Below, piece after piece: positions 45,821 to 55,905 of a stretch of 64,000 bases of DNA. This stretch comes from CAWVWD01 sp965662365. GTDB lineage: Bacteria > Bacteroidota > Bacteroidia > Chitinophagales > Saprospiraceae. The stretch lies in contig CBFIHR010000006.1 of the NCBI GenBank assembly GCA_965662365.1, forward strand, positions 1-64,000, read 5' to 3'. Below the pieces are notes generated by a model, which was not told where the DNA came from, did no database searches, and saw nothing but the letters and a program-made list of their open reading frames with translations. Every line of letters starts with the position of its first letter. The stretch's first letter is position 1. A program made the translations under genes and the position numbers.

Positions 45821-46588
45821 CTATCTATCCACAAAAATAACGTCTTTATCTTCTAAAAGTGGCATTAATTTATATTTCAGTAAGAGTTGAACAACGGCTA
45901 AAACATCTTTTTCACAATAAATAGCAATACGTTCTAAATTATTTTCTTCCCAATACACTCGACCTACTTCGCTTCCATCAATATCATCTTTCGGAGAAGG
46001 AATACCAAAACAAGCCGTCAACACTTTTAAAGCCGTATAATTCTTAAAATCACCGAATTTCCAGAGCGTCAAGGTGTCAAGTTGATATTTTAGCTCCCAA
46101 GGTTTTTTACCTGAAATATCTAACATTTTTGGAAGTTCCATTTGATGAATCAGCATTCTACGGCAAATGTATGGTATGTCAAATTCATTTATATTATGCC
46201 CACACATATAATGTTTACCACCTCGAGAATGAACAGGATCGTTAAAGTGTTGATTGAGTAAGACGGCAAAATCTTCTAAAAGTTTTCTTTCGTCATGATC
46301 TGCATAAGATTTTAGGCGAACTTTCATTTCTCCCTCACGATTACGAGTAACGAAGCCAACAGAAATACAACAAATTTTACCAAACTCAGCAAAAATACCT
46401 GCTCGTTCTGCATAAGTTTCAATAGCTTCATCTTCTGTAATTGGCTCGTCGTATTTTCGTAAGACCGACTTTGCTTTCAGTTTCCACAACGTTTTGAACT
46501 CATCAGGCATATCGCCGTAAGTACGATGACCCGAAACAGTTTCTATATCCAAAAAAAGGACATTAACAATATCAATATGGTTTAACAT
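45821..46588 (-). CDS. Predicted 3'-5' exonuclease related to DNA polymerase B
   Basis: This 255-residue protein matches the PolB-like 3'-5' exonuclease family. The DxE of exo motif I is Asp14 and Glu16 (LFLDIETVSG). Exo motif II appears as GHNINEFDIPYICRR, and the closing Asp is in YCEKDVLAVVQLLLKY. This is a DEDD-type nuclease that would degrade DNA or RNA using two metal ions. No repair gene is adjacent; folP lies upstream on the same strand after about 260 bp. Confidence 0.88.
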   Translation of the reverse strand: MLNHIDIVNVLFLDIETVSGHRTYGDMPDEFKTLWKLKAKSVLRKYDEPITEDEAIETYAERAGIFAEFGKICCISVGFVTRNREGEMKVRLKSYADHDERKLLEDFAVLLNQHFNDPVHSRGGKHYMCGHNINEFDIPYICRRMLIHQMELPKMLDISGKKPWELKYQLDTLTLWKFGDFKNYTALKVLTACFGIPSPKDDIDGSEVGRVYWEENNLERIAIYCEKDVLAVVQLLLKYKLMPLLEDKDVIFVDR

Positions 46589-46850
46589 AGCTTCTATTTA
46601 ATACTAATAATAAATTGATTTTTAGTTATTTACACCAAAAAATCGAATATACAAAAATACTTATAATATCGCAAAAAGTGGAAGGTTTATAATCAAAAAA
46701 GTTAGATTAGTGCCTTTTGAAGCGACCAATTTTTAAAAATTTATGGAGTGTCTCGATATTGATTAATTATCTGTTGAGAGAAAATCTACAAAGATGAAAG
46801 ATGGTAAAGTAAGTACTCGAAGGACCAAAACAAGAAGTTTGAAAATTTTC

Positions 46851-47678
46851 TTACGTCAACATTTTCCAAAGTTGAATGACTTCTTTAGCTTCTTTCACAT
46901 CGTGAACCCTCAAGATATTTCCACCATTTTGTAAAGCAGCCAGATGTAAAACAGATGTTCCATTCAAAGCCTCTTTAGCTTCGATGTTTAAGTATTTATA
47001 AATCATAGATTTACGAGAAACTCCAACCAAAAGTGGTAGGTCAAAAATCTGAAAATCAGTCATTTGTCGCAACAATTGATAATTATGTTCAATCGTTTTT
47101 CCGAAACCAAAACCGACATCTAATAAGATATCTTTTACACCTAAATTTCTCAAAATACCAACTTCACGAATAAAGAAATCGGTAACATGTGTAATCACAT
47201 CATCGTAATTTGGGTTGATTTGCATCGTTTTGGGCGAGCCGTTCATGTGCATTAAAATATAAGGAACGTCTAATTCAGCAACGGTTTTATATAATTGATC
47301 ATCGAACTGACCGGCTGAAATATCATTGACAATATGTCCGCCCGCTTCGATACCATTTTTAGCAACTTCAGATTTTATCGTATCAATCGAAATAATCGTA
47401 TTTGGAAACGTAGCAACGATTTTTTCAACAACAGGAACTACACGCCGAAGCTCCTCCTCCGTCGTAATTATTTCTGCCCCAGGTCGTGACGACATTCCGC
47501 CAACATCAATAATATCTGCACCTTGTTCCAGCATTTTTTCGGTTTGAAACAACGCATTATCAATAGCATTATATTTTCCACCATCATAAAAGGAATCAGG
47601 CGTTACGTTTAAGATTCCCATGATTTTGGGCTGCGATAAGTCCAAAAGTTGCCCTTTGCAATTGATTAAATTATTCAT
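46851..47678 (-). CDS. folP: Dihydropteroate synthase
   Basis: FolP joins p-aminobenzoate to the pterin pyrophosphate, giving dihydropteroate; it is the sulfonamide target. The 275 residues are normal. The motifs KIMGILNVTPDSFYDGGKYN, GADIIDVGGMSSRPGAE, ISIDTIKSEVAKNGIEAGGHIVNDISAG and LLVGVSRKSMI are all in order. Together with folE (29.7 kb) this covers two steps of folate synthesis in the window, although they are not linked. It starts 60 bp after the end of the hypothetical gene at 47739 on the same strand. Confidence 0.96.
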   Translation of the reverse strand: MNNLINCKGQLLDLSQPKIMGILNVTPDSFYDGGKYNAIDNALFQTEKMLEQGADIIDVGGMSSRPGAEIITTEEELRRVVPVVEKIVATFPNTIISIDTIKSEVAKNGIEAGGHIVNDISAGQFDDQLYKTVAELDVPYILMHMNGSPKTMQINPNYDDVITHVTDFFIREVGILRNLGVKDILLDVGFGFGKTIEHNYQLLRQMTDFQIFDLPLLVGVSRKSMIYKYLNIEAKEALNGTSVLHLAALQNGGNILRVHDVKEAKEVIQLWKMLT

Positions 47679-47738
47679 GTTTTAATGTTCGAGTATTTTA
47701 ATATTCAATTATTTGAGCATTTTTAGAGCCGAACGTAA

Positions 47739-48479
47739 TCATGCGTCTTTTTTAATAATTGCTTCGACTTTCTGCTTAGCAGCTTCACTCGCTAATTTCT
47801 CTCGACGCTTGCGTTTTTGGTCAGCATTTGATTCATAAATGACATATTGTTCATATTTTACGGCATCTTTATCTATCCAAATATCTTTACCGATATTGCA
47901 CAGCACAATTAGTTCTTGATACAATTGATTGCCTAAATCAGTGCGTTTTTCGACCATTATATCTCGGTCACTGACTTTATCTTTTTGAATATGAATCGCA
48001 TTTTCGAAGGCAGCGACAGCCTCCGTAACTTTATCCAAAACAGCTTCTGTCAAACCGACTTCACTCAAAAAGGGTAGGAGTTGAGTTCCGACTCTGACGA
48101 CTCGACGACCACAAAACAACAATTGAGCATCAGACATATCGCCCATTTTTCGAGTACCAAAACGACGGTAGCGACCTGACTTGTTATGATATTTCATTGC
48201 AACCCGAGTCATTACGCTACGAATCGCAATTTTCAATTGATTCATCGTTTCTGTTTTCTTTTCTGTCATTTGCATCTGAATACCTAATAACTCGTCATCA
48301 TCGGGTAGTTCCAAAAACTTCTCACAAGCCGCTTCAAACTTTGCTAACCTATCCTTACCATAGCTATAACTTTCGAAATCTACGATATCGCGTTTTGCCA
48401 AATTGATATGTTCCGTACATTGCACATACAACTCCGAATCCGGATAATTATACATTCTATTACTTGCCTGTTTTTTCAT
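47739..48479 (-). CDS. Helical hypothetical protein, 246 aa
   Basis: The protein is almost wholly helical and rich in Lys, Glu and Ala, with no signal and no membrane segment. The start at 48479 is the first ATG (MKKQASNRMYNYPDSELYVQC). The long C-terminal basic tail (KRKRREKLASEAAKQKVEAIIKK) may form a coiled coil or bind nucleic acid. I recognise no family. It lies just upstream of folP on the same strand and could be co-transcribed, although a functional link is not evident. Confidence 0.6.
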   Translation of the reverse strand: MKKQASNRMYNYPDSELYVQCTEHINLAKRDIVDFESYSYGKDRLAKFEAACEKFLELPDDDELLGIQMQMTEKKTETMNQLKIAIRSVMTRVAMKYHNKSGRYRRFGTRKMGDMSDAQLLFCGRRVVRVGTQLLPFLSEVGLTEAVLDKVTEAVAAFENAIHIQKDKVSDRDIMVEKRTDLGNQLYQELIVLCNIGKDIWIDKDAVKYEQYVIYESNADQKRKRREKLASEAAKQKVEAIIKKDA

Positions 48480-48982
48480 CGCTTTTCGTAATTAGTAGAA
48501 TTAATTGAAATCAAAACTCTTGTTTTAAAATAGTCAGCTGATTATTTAATATAATTACTGATAATATTATTTGTTTACAATATTAAAATATTTTGTTTTA
48601 ATAATCAAATATGTTTGTCAAATTGTTTATGATTATACTCATTTAGTTAATTCTCTTATTAATGTATCAGTTTACTGAATTATCATCTTTTTTATCAAAA
48701 AGTCGTTTATTTATTTTGAATGGCCGGTCAAATAACTAAAAATAAAGAAAACTAATTGACCTGTTGAAAGTTTTGCTAACTTTCTTGTCAATCTTATTTA
48801 CTACCATCAAAGCAACAATTTAAAAAGTCAATTTATTTTTTCATTTTAGACCTTTGAGAATAACAAATACGCTGTTTGTCTTTCTTAGAATAGGAATCGC
48901 TCTTTTTTAGTTGTAAAGTTATCAGTTATTAAAAGTCAGGAATACATCGGAACTTATCCATTTGAATATTGATTAGATACTG
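48480..48982. other. Intergenic stretch, nothing recognised
   Basis: This 503-bp gap between two minus-strand genes is AT-rich. I see no coding frame, strong hairpin or tRNA. It should hold the promoter of the 47.7-kb gene. Confidence 0.4.
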
Positions 48983-49393
48983 CTATTTTACCCAATAATC
49001 AATCACTAAAACATCCTCTAAGTGTGGTTTCAAAACTTCTACAAAAGCTTGATGATCTGGATGTGGTAAATAAATTGCTCGTCCTTCTTCGCTATCGAAA
49101 GTCACCACAAAGCTATGTGTAAAACCTTTGTCTAACCCTTCTGGGCTGTTGTTTGTTCCCCACTCGAAAGCCTTGATTTCTTTAATTTTTGAAGGTAAAG
49201 CAGCAAAAGCATTTTCGACTTTTTTGATATTTTCACTCGTTGTCGTTTCCTTGAATTTGAATAAAACGATGTGTCGAAGTTCTTTGGTAATTGTGACCTG
49301 TTCGCTTTCTTGCTTATTTATCGTACTGTTTGTACAGTTATTCATTACCAATAATAATAATCCGACTAATCCTATTGATGTAATAACTCTCAT
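48983..49393 (-). CDS. Dabb-family lipoprotein
   Basis: The protein has 136 residues. After a hydrophobic signal (MRVITSIGLVGLLLLVMNNC, Cys at residue 20) it carries a Dabb (stress-responsive alpha/beta barrel) domain: ELRHIVLFKFKETTTSENIKKVENAFAALP, then FTHSFVVTFDSEEGRAIYLPHPDHQAFVEVLKPHLEDVLVIDYWV. The lipobox NNC is not a standard one, so a plain signal peptide is an alternative. Most Dabb domains form dimers; here it would sit in the periplasm. The role is unknown. Confidence 0.8.
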   Translation of the reverse strand: MRVITSIGLVGLLLLVMNNCTNSTINKQESEQVTITKELRHIVLFKFKETTTSENIKKVENAFAALPSKIKEIKAFEWGTNNSPEGLDKGFTHSFVVTFDSEEGRAIYLPHPDHQAFVEVLKPHLEDVLVIDYWVK

Positions 49394-49440
49394 AAATATT
49401 TTGATTTTTTAACTGAAGGTTGTTGTAAAATGATTCGTAC

Positions 49441-49479
49441 AAAAAATGTGAAATCGAATTTTCGATTCCACATTTTTTT
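49441..49479 (-). terminator. Terminator of the PLP enzyme gene
   Basis: AAAAAATGTGaAATCGAA pairs with TTCGATTcCACATTTTTT. T-rich tracts stand on both sides, so it may act in both directions. Its sequence resembles the terminators at 51652 and 63938. Confidence 0.85.
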
Positions 49480-49529
49480 AATTATTATTTTTTAAACGTT
49501 CGATTAGAATCCTCATTGAACAGATGTTT

Positions 49530-51392
49530 CTAATCGTTATCCTCCTGCTGAGTTAGCATTACAAAATCCAAAAAGACTTTTTTGTGTAACTCGAGGTTCA
49601 TATTAGGCGACAACGCTACACGAGCAATATAATCTTTATCGCTTTCCTTCGTTGTCCCTTGAGTCGAAGTCGCAGGAATTGTCCAGTAGCAACCTTTTAG
49701 TTGACCGTAACTGACGCAATATTTGCTTTCATTAGGAATTTCAGAAATCATCAGATTAATTAATTGATGATTTAATTTTCTTTTATACATTTCCTTTTCT
49801 GCGGCAGTGTCGCCTCTGGTTGGTAAATCCAATGAAAATACAGAAGGCGTAAATCCTTGTGCTGCTAATTTTTCTGAAACAAAATTAATTTTTGCCTTAG
49901 GCAAATGTTGCTGAATAAAATTGACAAACGCACGAGTATTATGATACGCCGCATCAATTCGTTCAAGCATCGACGGCATTTGTTTGGCCAATATCGATGT
50001 TTGAAGTGTGGTCGCTTCATTATCACAAAGTTGTAGGTGTCGTTCTATCTTTTCCATCAAGGCATTTGTCTTGGTATTTCCGATGCAATAACCTGCCGTA
50101 CATAAGCCACCGCTCGGAAACTTTGAGCCACTGGCATAGGAAATTGTTCGAACGGTTGATAAAATTTTCCCTTCTCCTAAGAATTGAACATTTGGACAGA
50201 AAGTTTGGTCTAAAATAAAGACTGGATCAATCGCTGTTTCGCCTTTTTTCGTGATGCGTTTTTTTGTTAAAGCAGCTTTCAACGCCATCAAATCTGGCAC
50301 TTCGACCCTCGGATTTGTTGGGATTTCAGCGATGATGTAAGGAATCGCATCTTCGTCAGCCAATTGACTTAAAACCAATTCAATACTTTGCACCATATCG
50401 TTGTCGCCATCAACGGGCAAATCCACGATTTCTACATTATCTAAACAAGCCGCCACTCGTCTTGCTTGATCATTCGTGCCACCATAGCAATTTGGCGGAA
50501 CGACAAACTTAATCGCTTTATTAGGGTAATTTTCAACCGCATCGTGTACCAAACCCATCATAATCGCATATTGAACAGACAAGCCGCTCGACCCTAACAA
50601 GGCTTTCGTATTAGAGCCAGTAATCTGTTTAATTGTTTTTAAAACCATTGTTTTATCCCTTTCGATGTCATGGTTTTCTATTTTAAATTTGGTTTGTGCA
50701 ACGATTGACTTTAAAGCAATCAAACAATTTGCAGGAGTCATTGCAATCGTTTCTCGCCTTCTAACATGTTGAATGTCAGAAATATACGAAGCATTTTGTT
50801 TTCCGTTTATTAATAAAACACTTCCGAGTCGAGGATAAATATTGATAAAAAAGTCGATATTTGGATTAGAACTGGCGGTTAGGATTTCATCTTGTTGCGA
50901 AATAAAAACAAGACTGCCGTCAAATTTATCAATCGTTTCTATGTCCTTAACTTGCTTTAATTCTAATTGATAACCATAGATATTTTTCAGAATTTCAGCA
51001 TCAAACGACGCCGGTAATTCTCCTGTATATACGATTTTTGTTTGCTTATTTTCAAATAAATTTTTTCTAAGAATTGCTAAAATTGGAATCGTCGAAGATG
51101 AAAAACTGATTACATTTTCCGGTTGCTGCTGATTTAATGTTGCAATTGTCCATTCCAAAATACACGACAACGGATGTCCTAATCGAATATAATCGTAAGC
51201 TGTCGGTAATTTGCTAAGTGCTTTTGAGCTTGAATCATTTTTTTTAAATAAAAGCTCAAACTGTTCTATAAATTCAACTTTGGCCAACTTTTCATTAAAA
51301 ATATCCAGTCGGTGAGTCGTCAAATTTAGCCAATCTGTTGGCTTATTTTTCAATACTGCTGTTATATAATTTAGCATTTTATTGTTGTCCAT
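49530..51392 (-). CDS. Large PLP-dependent enzyme of the Cys/Met metabolism family
   Basis: This 620-residue protein has a C-terminal half resembling Cys/Met-metabolism PLP enzymes (cystathionine synthase or lyase type). The probable PLP lysine is Lys424 in ASGSKFPSGGLCTAGY. The upstream segment ending YIIAEIPTNPRVEVPDL is the usual Pro-rich family part. Residues 1-230 are an additional, unrecognised N-terminal region, so the enzyme is over 200 residues longer than a normal member (about 400). Its reaction cannot be named. It is followed on the same strand by the Dabb lipoprotein gene after its own terminator. Confidence 0.75.
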   Translation of the reverse strand: MDNNKMLNYITAVLKNKPTDWLNLTTHRLDIFNEKLAKVEFIEQFELLFKKNDSSSKALSKLPTAYDYIRLGHPLSCILEWTIATLNQQQPENVISFSSSTIPILAILRKNLFENKQTKIVYTGELPASFDAEILKNIYGYQLELKQVKDIETIDKFDGSLVFISQQDEILTASSNPNIDFFINIYPRLGSVLLINGKQNASYISDIQHVRRRETIAMTPANCLIALKSIVAQTKFKIENHDIERDKTMVLKTIKQITGSNTKALLGSSGLSVQYAIMMGLVHDAVENYPNKAIKFVVPPNCYGGTNDQARRVAACLDNVEIVDLPVDGDNDMVQSIELVLSQLADEDAIPYIIAEIPTNPRVEVPDLMALKAALTKKRITKKGETAIDPVFILDQTFCPNVQFLGEGKILSTVRTISYASGSKFPSGGLCTAGYCIGNTKTNALMEKIERHLQLCDNEATTLQTSILAKQMPSMLERIDAAYHNTRAFVNFIQQHLPKAKINFVSEKLAAQGFTPSVFSLDLPTRGDTAAEKEMYKRKLNHQLINLMISEIPNESKYCVSYGQLKGCYWTIPATSTQGTTKESDKDYIARVALSPNMNLELHKKVFLDFVMLTQQEDND

Positions 51393-51718
51393 ATTTTCTA
51401 TTATTTACTTATTTCAGTTCCAAATCTAAAAACTATATTTATCCAAATAACGGCTTTTCCATAAAAATAATACGATTTTGCACATTAAATTTTTACAGAA
51501 ATATTCCTTTCTTACAATGCTTTTATTCTTTGAGATCACGGTTTTTTGTTACTGCCAAATCTTAAAATCAGTTGTTTGCAAGGATTAAATTGATGAAACA
51601 ACGCTAAGAGAAGTGTGTTTTCTGTATTGGTTTTGAACGGCATGATTTCAAACAAAAAAATGTGAAATCACTCAAAAGCGATTCCACATTTCCAAAAATA
51701 TACTTTTAAAAACAAAAT
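51393..51718. other. Intergenic stretch between pruA and the PLP enzyme gene
   Basis: This 326-bp gap contains the pruA terminator at 51652-51691. The rest holds the promoter region for the PLP enzyme, but no clear TAnnTTTG with spacing is visible. I see no gene. Confidence 0.4.
51652..51691 (-). terminator. Terminator of pruA
   Basis: AAATGTGaAATC (51658-51669) pairs with GATTcCACATTT (51680-51691). A T-run follows on the minus strand. It shares its stem with the terminator at 49441. Confidence 0.85.
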
Positions 51719-53353
51719 TTATTCTTCACTCAAAAACGGATAGCGATAATCTTTAGGAGCATTAAAATTCTCCTTAATCGTGCGAGGTGATAACCAACGG
51801 TATAAGTTCAACGGCGCACCAGCTTTATCATTTGTTCCTGAACCTCTTGCACCGCCAAACGGTTGCTGGCCAACAACTGCACCTGTCGGCTTATCATTGA
51901 TATAGAAATTACCGGCTGCTTGATGTAAAATATCCGTCGCTTTTTGAACCATTGCTCTATCTTTTGAGAAAATAGAACCAGTCAACGCATACGGAGAAGT
52001 TTCATCTAAAATGTGCAAAGTTTCCTCAAACTTGTCATCTTCATACACATAAATCGTCAAAACCGGCCCGAATAATTCGGTTTCCATTGTTGTGTATTTT
52101 GGATTAGAAGTCAAGATAACCGTTGGTTCGATAAAGTAACCGACTGATTTATCATAATTTCCTCCGATAATCACTTCTGCATCGCTATCTTCTTTTGCTT
52201 GTGCAATGTAGCTGGTAATTTTATCAAACGCACGTTCGTCAATAACGGCATTGATAAAATTCGTGAAATTTTCGGGTGTTCCCATTTTGAACGAAGCCAA
52301 ATCGGTTTCTAAACCTTGACGAACTTCTGCCCACATCGACTGCGGAATGTACGCACGAGATGCCGCCGAACATTTCTGACCTTGATACTCAAAAGCTCCA
52401 CGACTTAGTGCTGTACTCACTTGTTTCGCATCTGCTGAACTATGTGCAATGACAAAATCCTTTCCGCCAGTTTCCCCAACGATACGAGGGTAAGAACGGT
52501 ATTTTGTAATATTTTCACCAATCGTTTTCCACATATATTGGAACGTTTTGGTACTTCCTGTAAAGTGTAAACCAGCTAATTCACGGTGATTGAACGCTAC
52601 TTCACCAGCTTCTGGACCATCACAGAAAACCATATTAATTACACCATCTGGCAAACCTGCTTCCTGGAAAACTTCCATCAAAACAGCTGCTGAATAAATT
52701 TGTGTGTCTGAAGGCTTCCAAACAACAGTATTTCCTAACATTGCTGGAGCAGCACATAAATTACCTGCGATTGAGGTAAAATTAAATGGCGTTACCGCAA
52801 AAATAAATCCTTCTAACGGACGATATTCCAAGCGATTCCAAATACCATTCGGATTCATTGGCGGTTGTTCGCTATAAATCTGCTCGGCATAATGCACATT
52901 GAATTTTAAGAAATCAATGTACTCGCACGCTGCATCAATCTCTGCTTGAAACGCATTTTTAGATTGTGACAACATGGTGGTCGCATTGATTTTTGCACGA
53001 TAAGGGCCAGCGATCAGTGCCGCAGCTTTTAAGAAAATCGACGCTCGTTGTTCCCATGCCATGCTTTGCCAATCTGCTTTTGCTGCCAAAGCGGCGTCAA
53101 TCGCATCTTGAACGTGTGACGCATTTCCATAATGACAAAAACCCAAAGTATGTGCGTGTTCGTGAGGCGGATGAAGTGTAACGTGATTGTCTGTTTTTAC
53201 AGCTTTTCCGTTGATAATCATCGGAATTTCCGTCTGTGTGGATTTATATTCCGCTAAAGCGGCTTTTAAAGCGATTTTTTCTGGAGAACCAGGTGCGTAA
53301 CTTTTGACAGGTTCGTTTTCTGGTGTTGGTACTTTGAAAAATGCGTTTGCCAT
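51719..53353 (-). CDS. pruA: L-glutamate gamma-semialdehyde (1-pyrroline-5-carboxylate) dehydrogenase
   Basis: PruA oxidises glutamate semialdehyde to glutamate with NAD in proline breakdown. The 544 residues are typical of the stand-alone enzyme. The family marks are FNFTSIAGNLCAAPAMLGNTVVWKP, FTGSTKTFQYMWK, the catalytic Glu in IVGETGGKDFV and the catalytic Cys in YQGQKCSAASRAYIP, and QQPFGGARGSGTNDKAG near the end. A proline dehydrogenase gene is not in this window. A TAATTTTG box lies upstream on the minus strand (53394-53401). Confidence 0.96.
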   Translation of the reverse strand: MANAFFKVPTPENEPVKSYAPGSPEKIALKAALAEYKSTQTEIPMIINGKAVKTDNHVTLHPPHEHAHTLGFCHYGNASHVQDAIDAALAAKADWQSMAWEQRASIFLKAAALIAGPYRAKINATTMLSQSKNAFQAEIDAACEYIDFLKFNVHYAEQIYSEQPPMNPNGIWNRLEYRPLEGFIFAVTPFNFTSIAGNLCAAPAMLGNTVVWKPSDTQIYSAAVLMEVFQEAGLPDGVINMVFCDGPEAGEVAFNHRELAGLHFTGSTKTFQYMWKTIGENITKYRSYPRIVGETGGKDFVIAHSSADAKQVSTALSRGAFEYQGQKCSAASRAYIPQSMWAEVRQGLETDLASFKMGTPENFTNFINAVIDERAFDKITSYIAQAKEDSDAEVIIGGNYDKSVGYFIEPTVILTSNPKYTTMETELFGPVLTIYVYEDDKFEETLHILDETSPYALTGSIFSKDRAMVQKATDILHQAAGNFYINDKPTGAVVGQQPFGGARGSGTNDKAGAPLNLYRWLSPRTIKENFNAPKDYRYPFLSEE

Positions 53354-53393
53354 ATTGCAATAGATTTTTTTAGTAAGTTTTTAAATTTGAGTG

Positions 53394-53401
53394 CAAAATT
53401 A
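53394..53401 (-). promoter_or_regulatory. Putative -7 element of pruA
   Basis: Read on the minus strand, TAATTTTG then CACTC matches the Bacteroidota -7 consensus. It lies 41 nt before the pruA start. No well-spaced -33 TTG is visible. Confidence 0.35.
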
Positions 53402-53438
53402 CAAAAAGTGTTATGAAAAAACTACTCAACTAAAACCT

Positions 53439-53476
53439 AAAAAAAGTCCCACCGAAATCTCGGTGGGACTTTTTTA
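53439..53476 (-). terminator. Terminator of lon
   Basis: AAAAAGTCCCACCGA (53441-53455) pairs perfectly with TCGGTGGGACTTTTT (53460-53474). T-runs flank both sides. It lies 21 nt past the lon stop. Confidence 0.92.
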
Positions 53477-53496
53477 GAGTTTTTGATTACAAAATG

Positions 53497-55905
53497 CTAA
53501 AGTGCAATCTCCAGAACTTCCGACATTTTATCTACAAAATGAAACGTCATACCTTCAATATAAACGTCTTCGATTTCGTCAATGTGTTTTTTATTTTTTC
53601 CACATAAAATGATTTCGTTAATACCTGCACGTTTAGCGGCTAAGATTTTTTCTTTAATTCCGCCGACCGGCAAGACACGACCTCGAAGCGTGATTTCGCC
53701 AGTCATTGCCAAGTGTGATTTCAGCGGTTTTTGCTTAAAAGCAGAAGTCAAAGCGGATAACATTGTGATTCCTGCCGAAGGACCATCTTTTGGAATTGCC
53801 CCTTCTGGGACGTGAATATGAATATCGGTTTTTGCAATTTCTTCGGCATCAACGCCCAATTCTTCGGAGTGTGCTTTGATATAACTTAGTGCCGTGTAAG
53901 CAGATTCTTTCATAACATCGCCCAAGTTTCCGGTCAATTTAACCGCACCTTTTCCTTTGCTTAAACTGACTTCAATAAATAGAATTTCACCACCAACAGA
54001 TGTCCAAGCTAAGCCAACCGCAACGCCTGCAGGTTGTTTTTCCTGATAAATATCGTTGGAAAAACGAGGTGTTCCTAAGACATTTTGCAAGTCGCTTTTC
54101 TTAATCGCAACACTGTATTCTTCCTCCATAGCGACTTTTTTCGCCACGGAACGCATGACTGCCGCCATTTGTCTATCCAATGAACGAACACCCGATTCTC
54201 GAGTATAATCTTGAATGATTTTCTTCACTACATCTGGACGTAATTTCACTTCTTTAGAAGACAAACCGTGATTTTTTCGTTGTTTCGGGATTAAGTGTTT
54301 TTTTGCAATTTCCACTTTTTCCTCTACCGAATAACCACTTACGTGAATGATTTCCATTCTATCTCGCAACGCTGGCTGAATCGTATTTAATGAGTTCGCT
54401 GTAGCGATAAACAAAACCTTAGATAAGTCATATTCTAATTCCAAATAATTATCGTAGAAGGTCGAGTTTTGCTCAGGATCGAGTACTTCCAACAAAGCTG
54501 ATGAAGGATCGCCACGGAAGCTATTTCCAATCTTATCAATTTCATCTAAAATAAAAACTGGATTCGATGATTTTACTTTTTTCAAAGATTGAATAATTCG
54601 TCCGGGCATCGCTCCGATATAGGTTTTTCGGTGTCCACGAATCTCGGATTCATCATGCAAACCTCCTAACGACATTCGTACATATTTTCTATCCAATGCA
54701 GAAGCAATAGATTTTCCTAATGAAGTCTTACCAACACCTGGAGGGCCGACTAAGCACAAAATCGGAGATTTCATATCGCCTTTCAGTTTTAAAACTGCCA
54801 AGTGTTCTAAAATGCGTTCTTTGACTTTTTCGAGTCCGTGATGATCTTTGTCTAAGACTTTTGCCGCATTTTTTAGGTCAAAATTATCTTTTGTAAACTC
54901 TTCCCACGGCAAGTCCACCAACAATTCCAAATAACTAATCGTGATACCATATTCTGCCATTGCAGGATTGATACGACGAGCTTTTTTTGCTTCTTTCTCG
55001 AATGTATTTTTAATATTTTCTGGCCATTTTTTCGCTTTTGCTTTCAGTTCTAACTCCGTCAACTCTTGATGCGAATCTTGCCCTAACTCTTGTTGAATCG
55101 TTTTTAGTTGTTGATTCAAATAATAATCTCGTTGTTGCTTGTCAATATCGGTACGAACTTTATTTTCGATTTGGCTTTTGAGCTCCAAAATCTGACGTTC
55201 GTGATCCATGTGTTCTAAGATGACTTCTGCTTTTTCGTCTAACTGGTCGATTTCTAAAATTGATTGTTTAGCAGCGACTTTAATCCCCAAGTTAGAAGAT
55301 ACAAAATTCAGAAAGAAAGACGCATCTTGAATATTACGAAGCATGACACTTGCTTCGTTCGGGATATTGGGTGAAAGGCTCACAATATCTTCGGCAGCTT
55401 CTCGAATTGAAGCAAGAAAAGCCTTGAATTCCTTTTTATTTTTAGCAGGTTTTTCAGCTATTTTCTCAATTCGGCCTTCCAGATAAGGTGCTTCCGATGT
55501 CAACTCCAATAACTCAAACCGTCCTCGCCCTTGTAAGATAGCGGTAGTCGTATCATCAGGCATTTTGATTAGCTTCAAGATACGAGCGACTGTACCGATT
55601 TTGTATAAATCATCGGCCGATGGATTTTCATTTTTACCATCTTTTTGAGACAAAACCCCAACCAATTTATTGTCGTTGTAGGCTTTTTGTATTGCTTTTA
55701 CAGATTTTTCTCGTCCGACTGTTATCGGAATAACAACTCCAGGGAAAAGCACTGTATTTTTCAATGCTAACAGCGGAATAGTTGCGGGAAAATCTTCGTC
55801 ATCATTTATATTCATATCTGCTTCTACCGAAAAAATCGGCATGAAGTCGTTGTTTGATTCATCACTAAAACTTGGGCCAAACATTAAATCATCAAATGTA
55901 TTCAT
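53497..55905 (-). CDS. lon: ATP-dependent protease Lon
   Basis: Lon is a homo-oligomeric cytoplasmic AAA+ protease that unfolds and degrades damaged or regulatory proteins. The 802 residues match the family. The N-terminal substrate domain begins LPLLALKNTVLFPGVVIPITVGREKS. The AAA+ module has Walker A GPPGVGKTSLGKS and Walker B VFILDEIDKIG. The catalytic dyad is Ser in PKDGPSAGITM and Lys in PVGGIKEKILAAKRAG. There is no ClpX or HU gene beside it. A strong terminator follows. Confidence 0.97.
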   Translation of the reverse strand: MNTFDDLMFGPSFSDESNNDFMPIFSVEADMNINDDEDFPATIPLLALKNTVLFPGVVIPITVGREKSVKAIQKAYNDNKLVGVLSQKDGKNENPSADDLYKIGTVARILKLIKMPDDTTTAILQGRGRFELLELTSEAPYLEGRIEKIAEKPAKNKKEFKAFLASIREAAEDIVSLSPNIPNEASVMLRNIQDASFFLNFVSSNLGIKVAAKQSILEIDQLDEKAEVILEHMDHERQILELKSQIENKVRTDIDKQQRDYYLNQQLKTIQQELGQDSHQELTELELKAKAKKWPENIKNTFEKEAKKARRINPAMAEYGITISYLELLVDLPWEEFTKDNFDLKNAAKVLDKDHHGLEKVKERILEHLAVLKLKGDMKSPILCLVGPPGVGKTSLGKSIASALDRKYVRMSLGGLHDESEIRGHRKTYIGAMPGRIIQSLKKVKSSNPVFILDEIDKIGNSFRGDPSSALLEVLDPEQNSTFYDNYLELEYDLSKVLFIATANSLNTIQPALRDRMEIIHVSGYSVEEKVEIAKKHLIPKQRKNHGLSSKEVKLRPDVVKKIIQDYTRESGVRSLDRQMAAVMRSVAKKVAMEEEYSVAIKKSDLQNVLGTPRFSNDIYQEKQPAGVAVGLAWTSVGGEILFIEVSLSKGKGAVKLTGNLGDVMKESAYTALSYIKAHSEELGVDAEEIAKTDIHIHVPEGAIPKDGPSAGITMLSALTSAFKQKPLKSHLAMTGEITLRGRVLPVGGIKEKILAAKRAGINEIILCGKNKKHIDEIEDVYIEGMTFHFVDKMSEVLEIAL

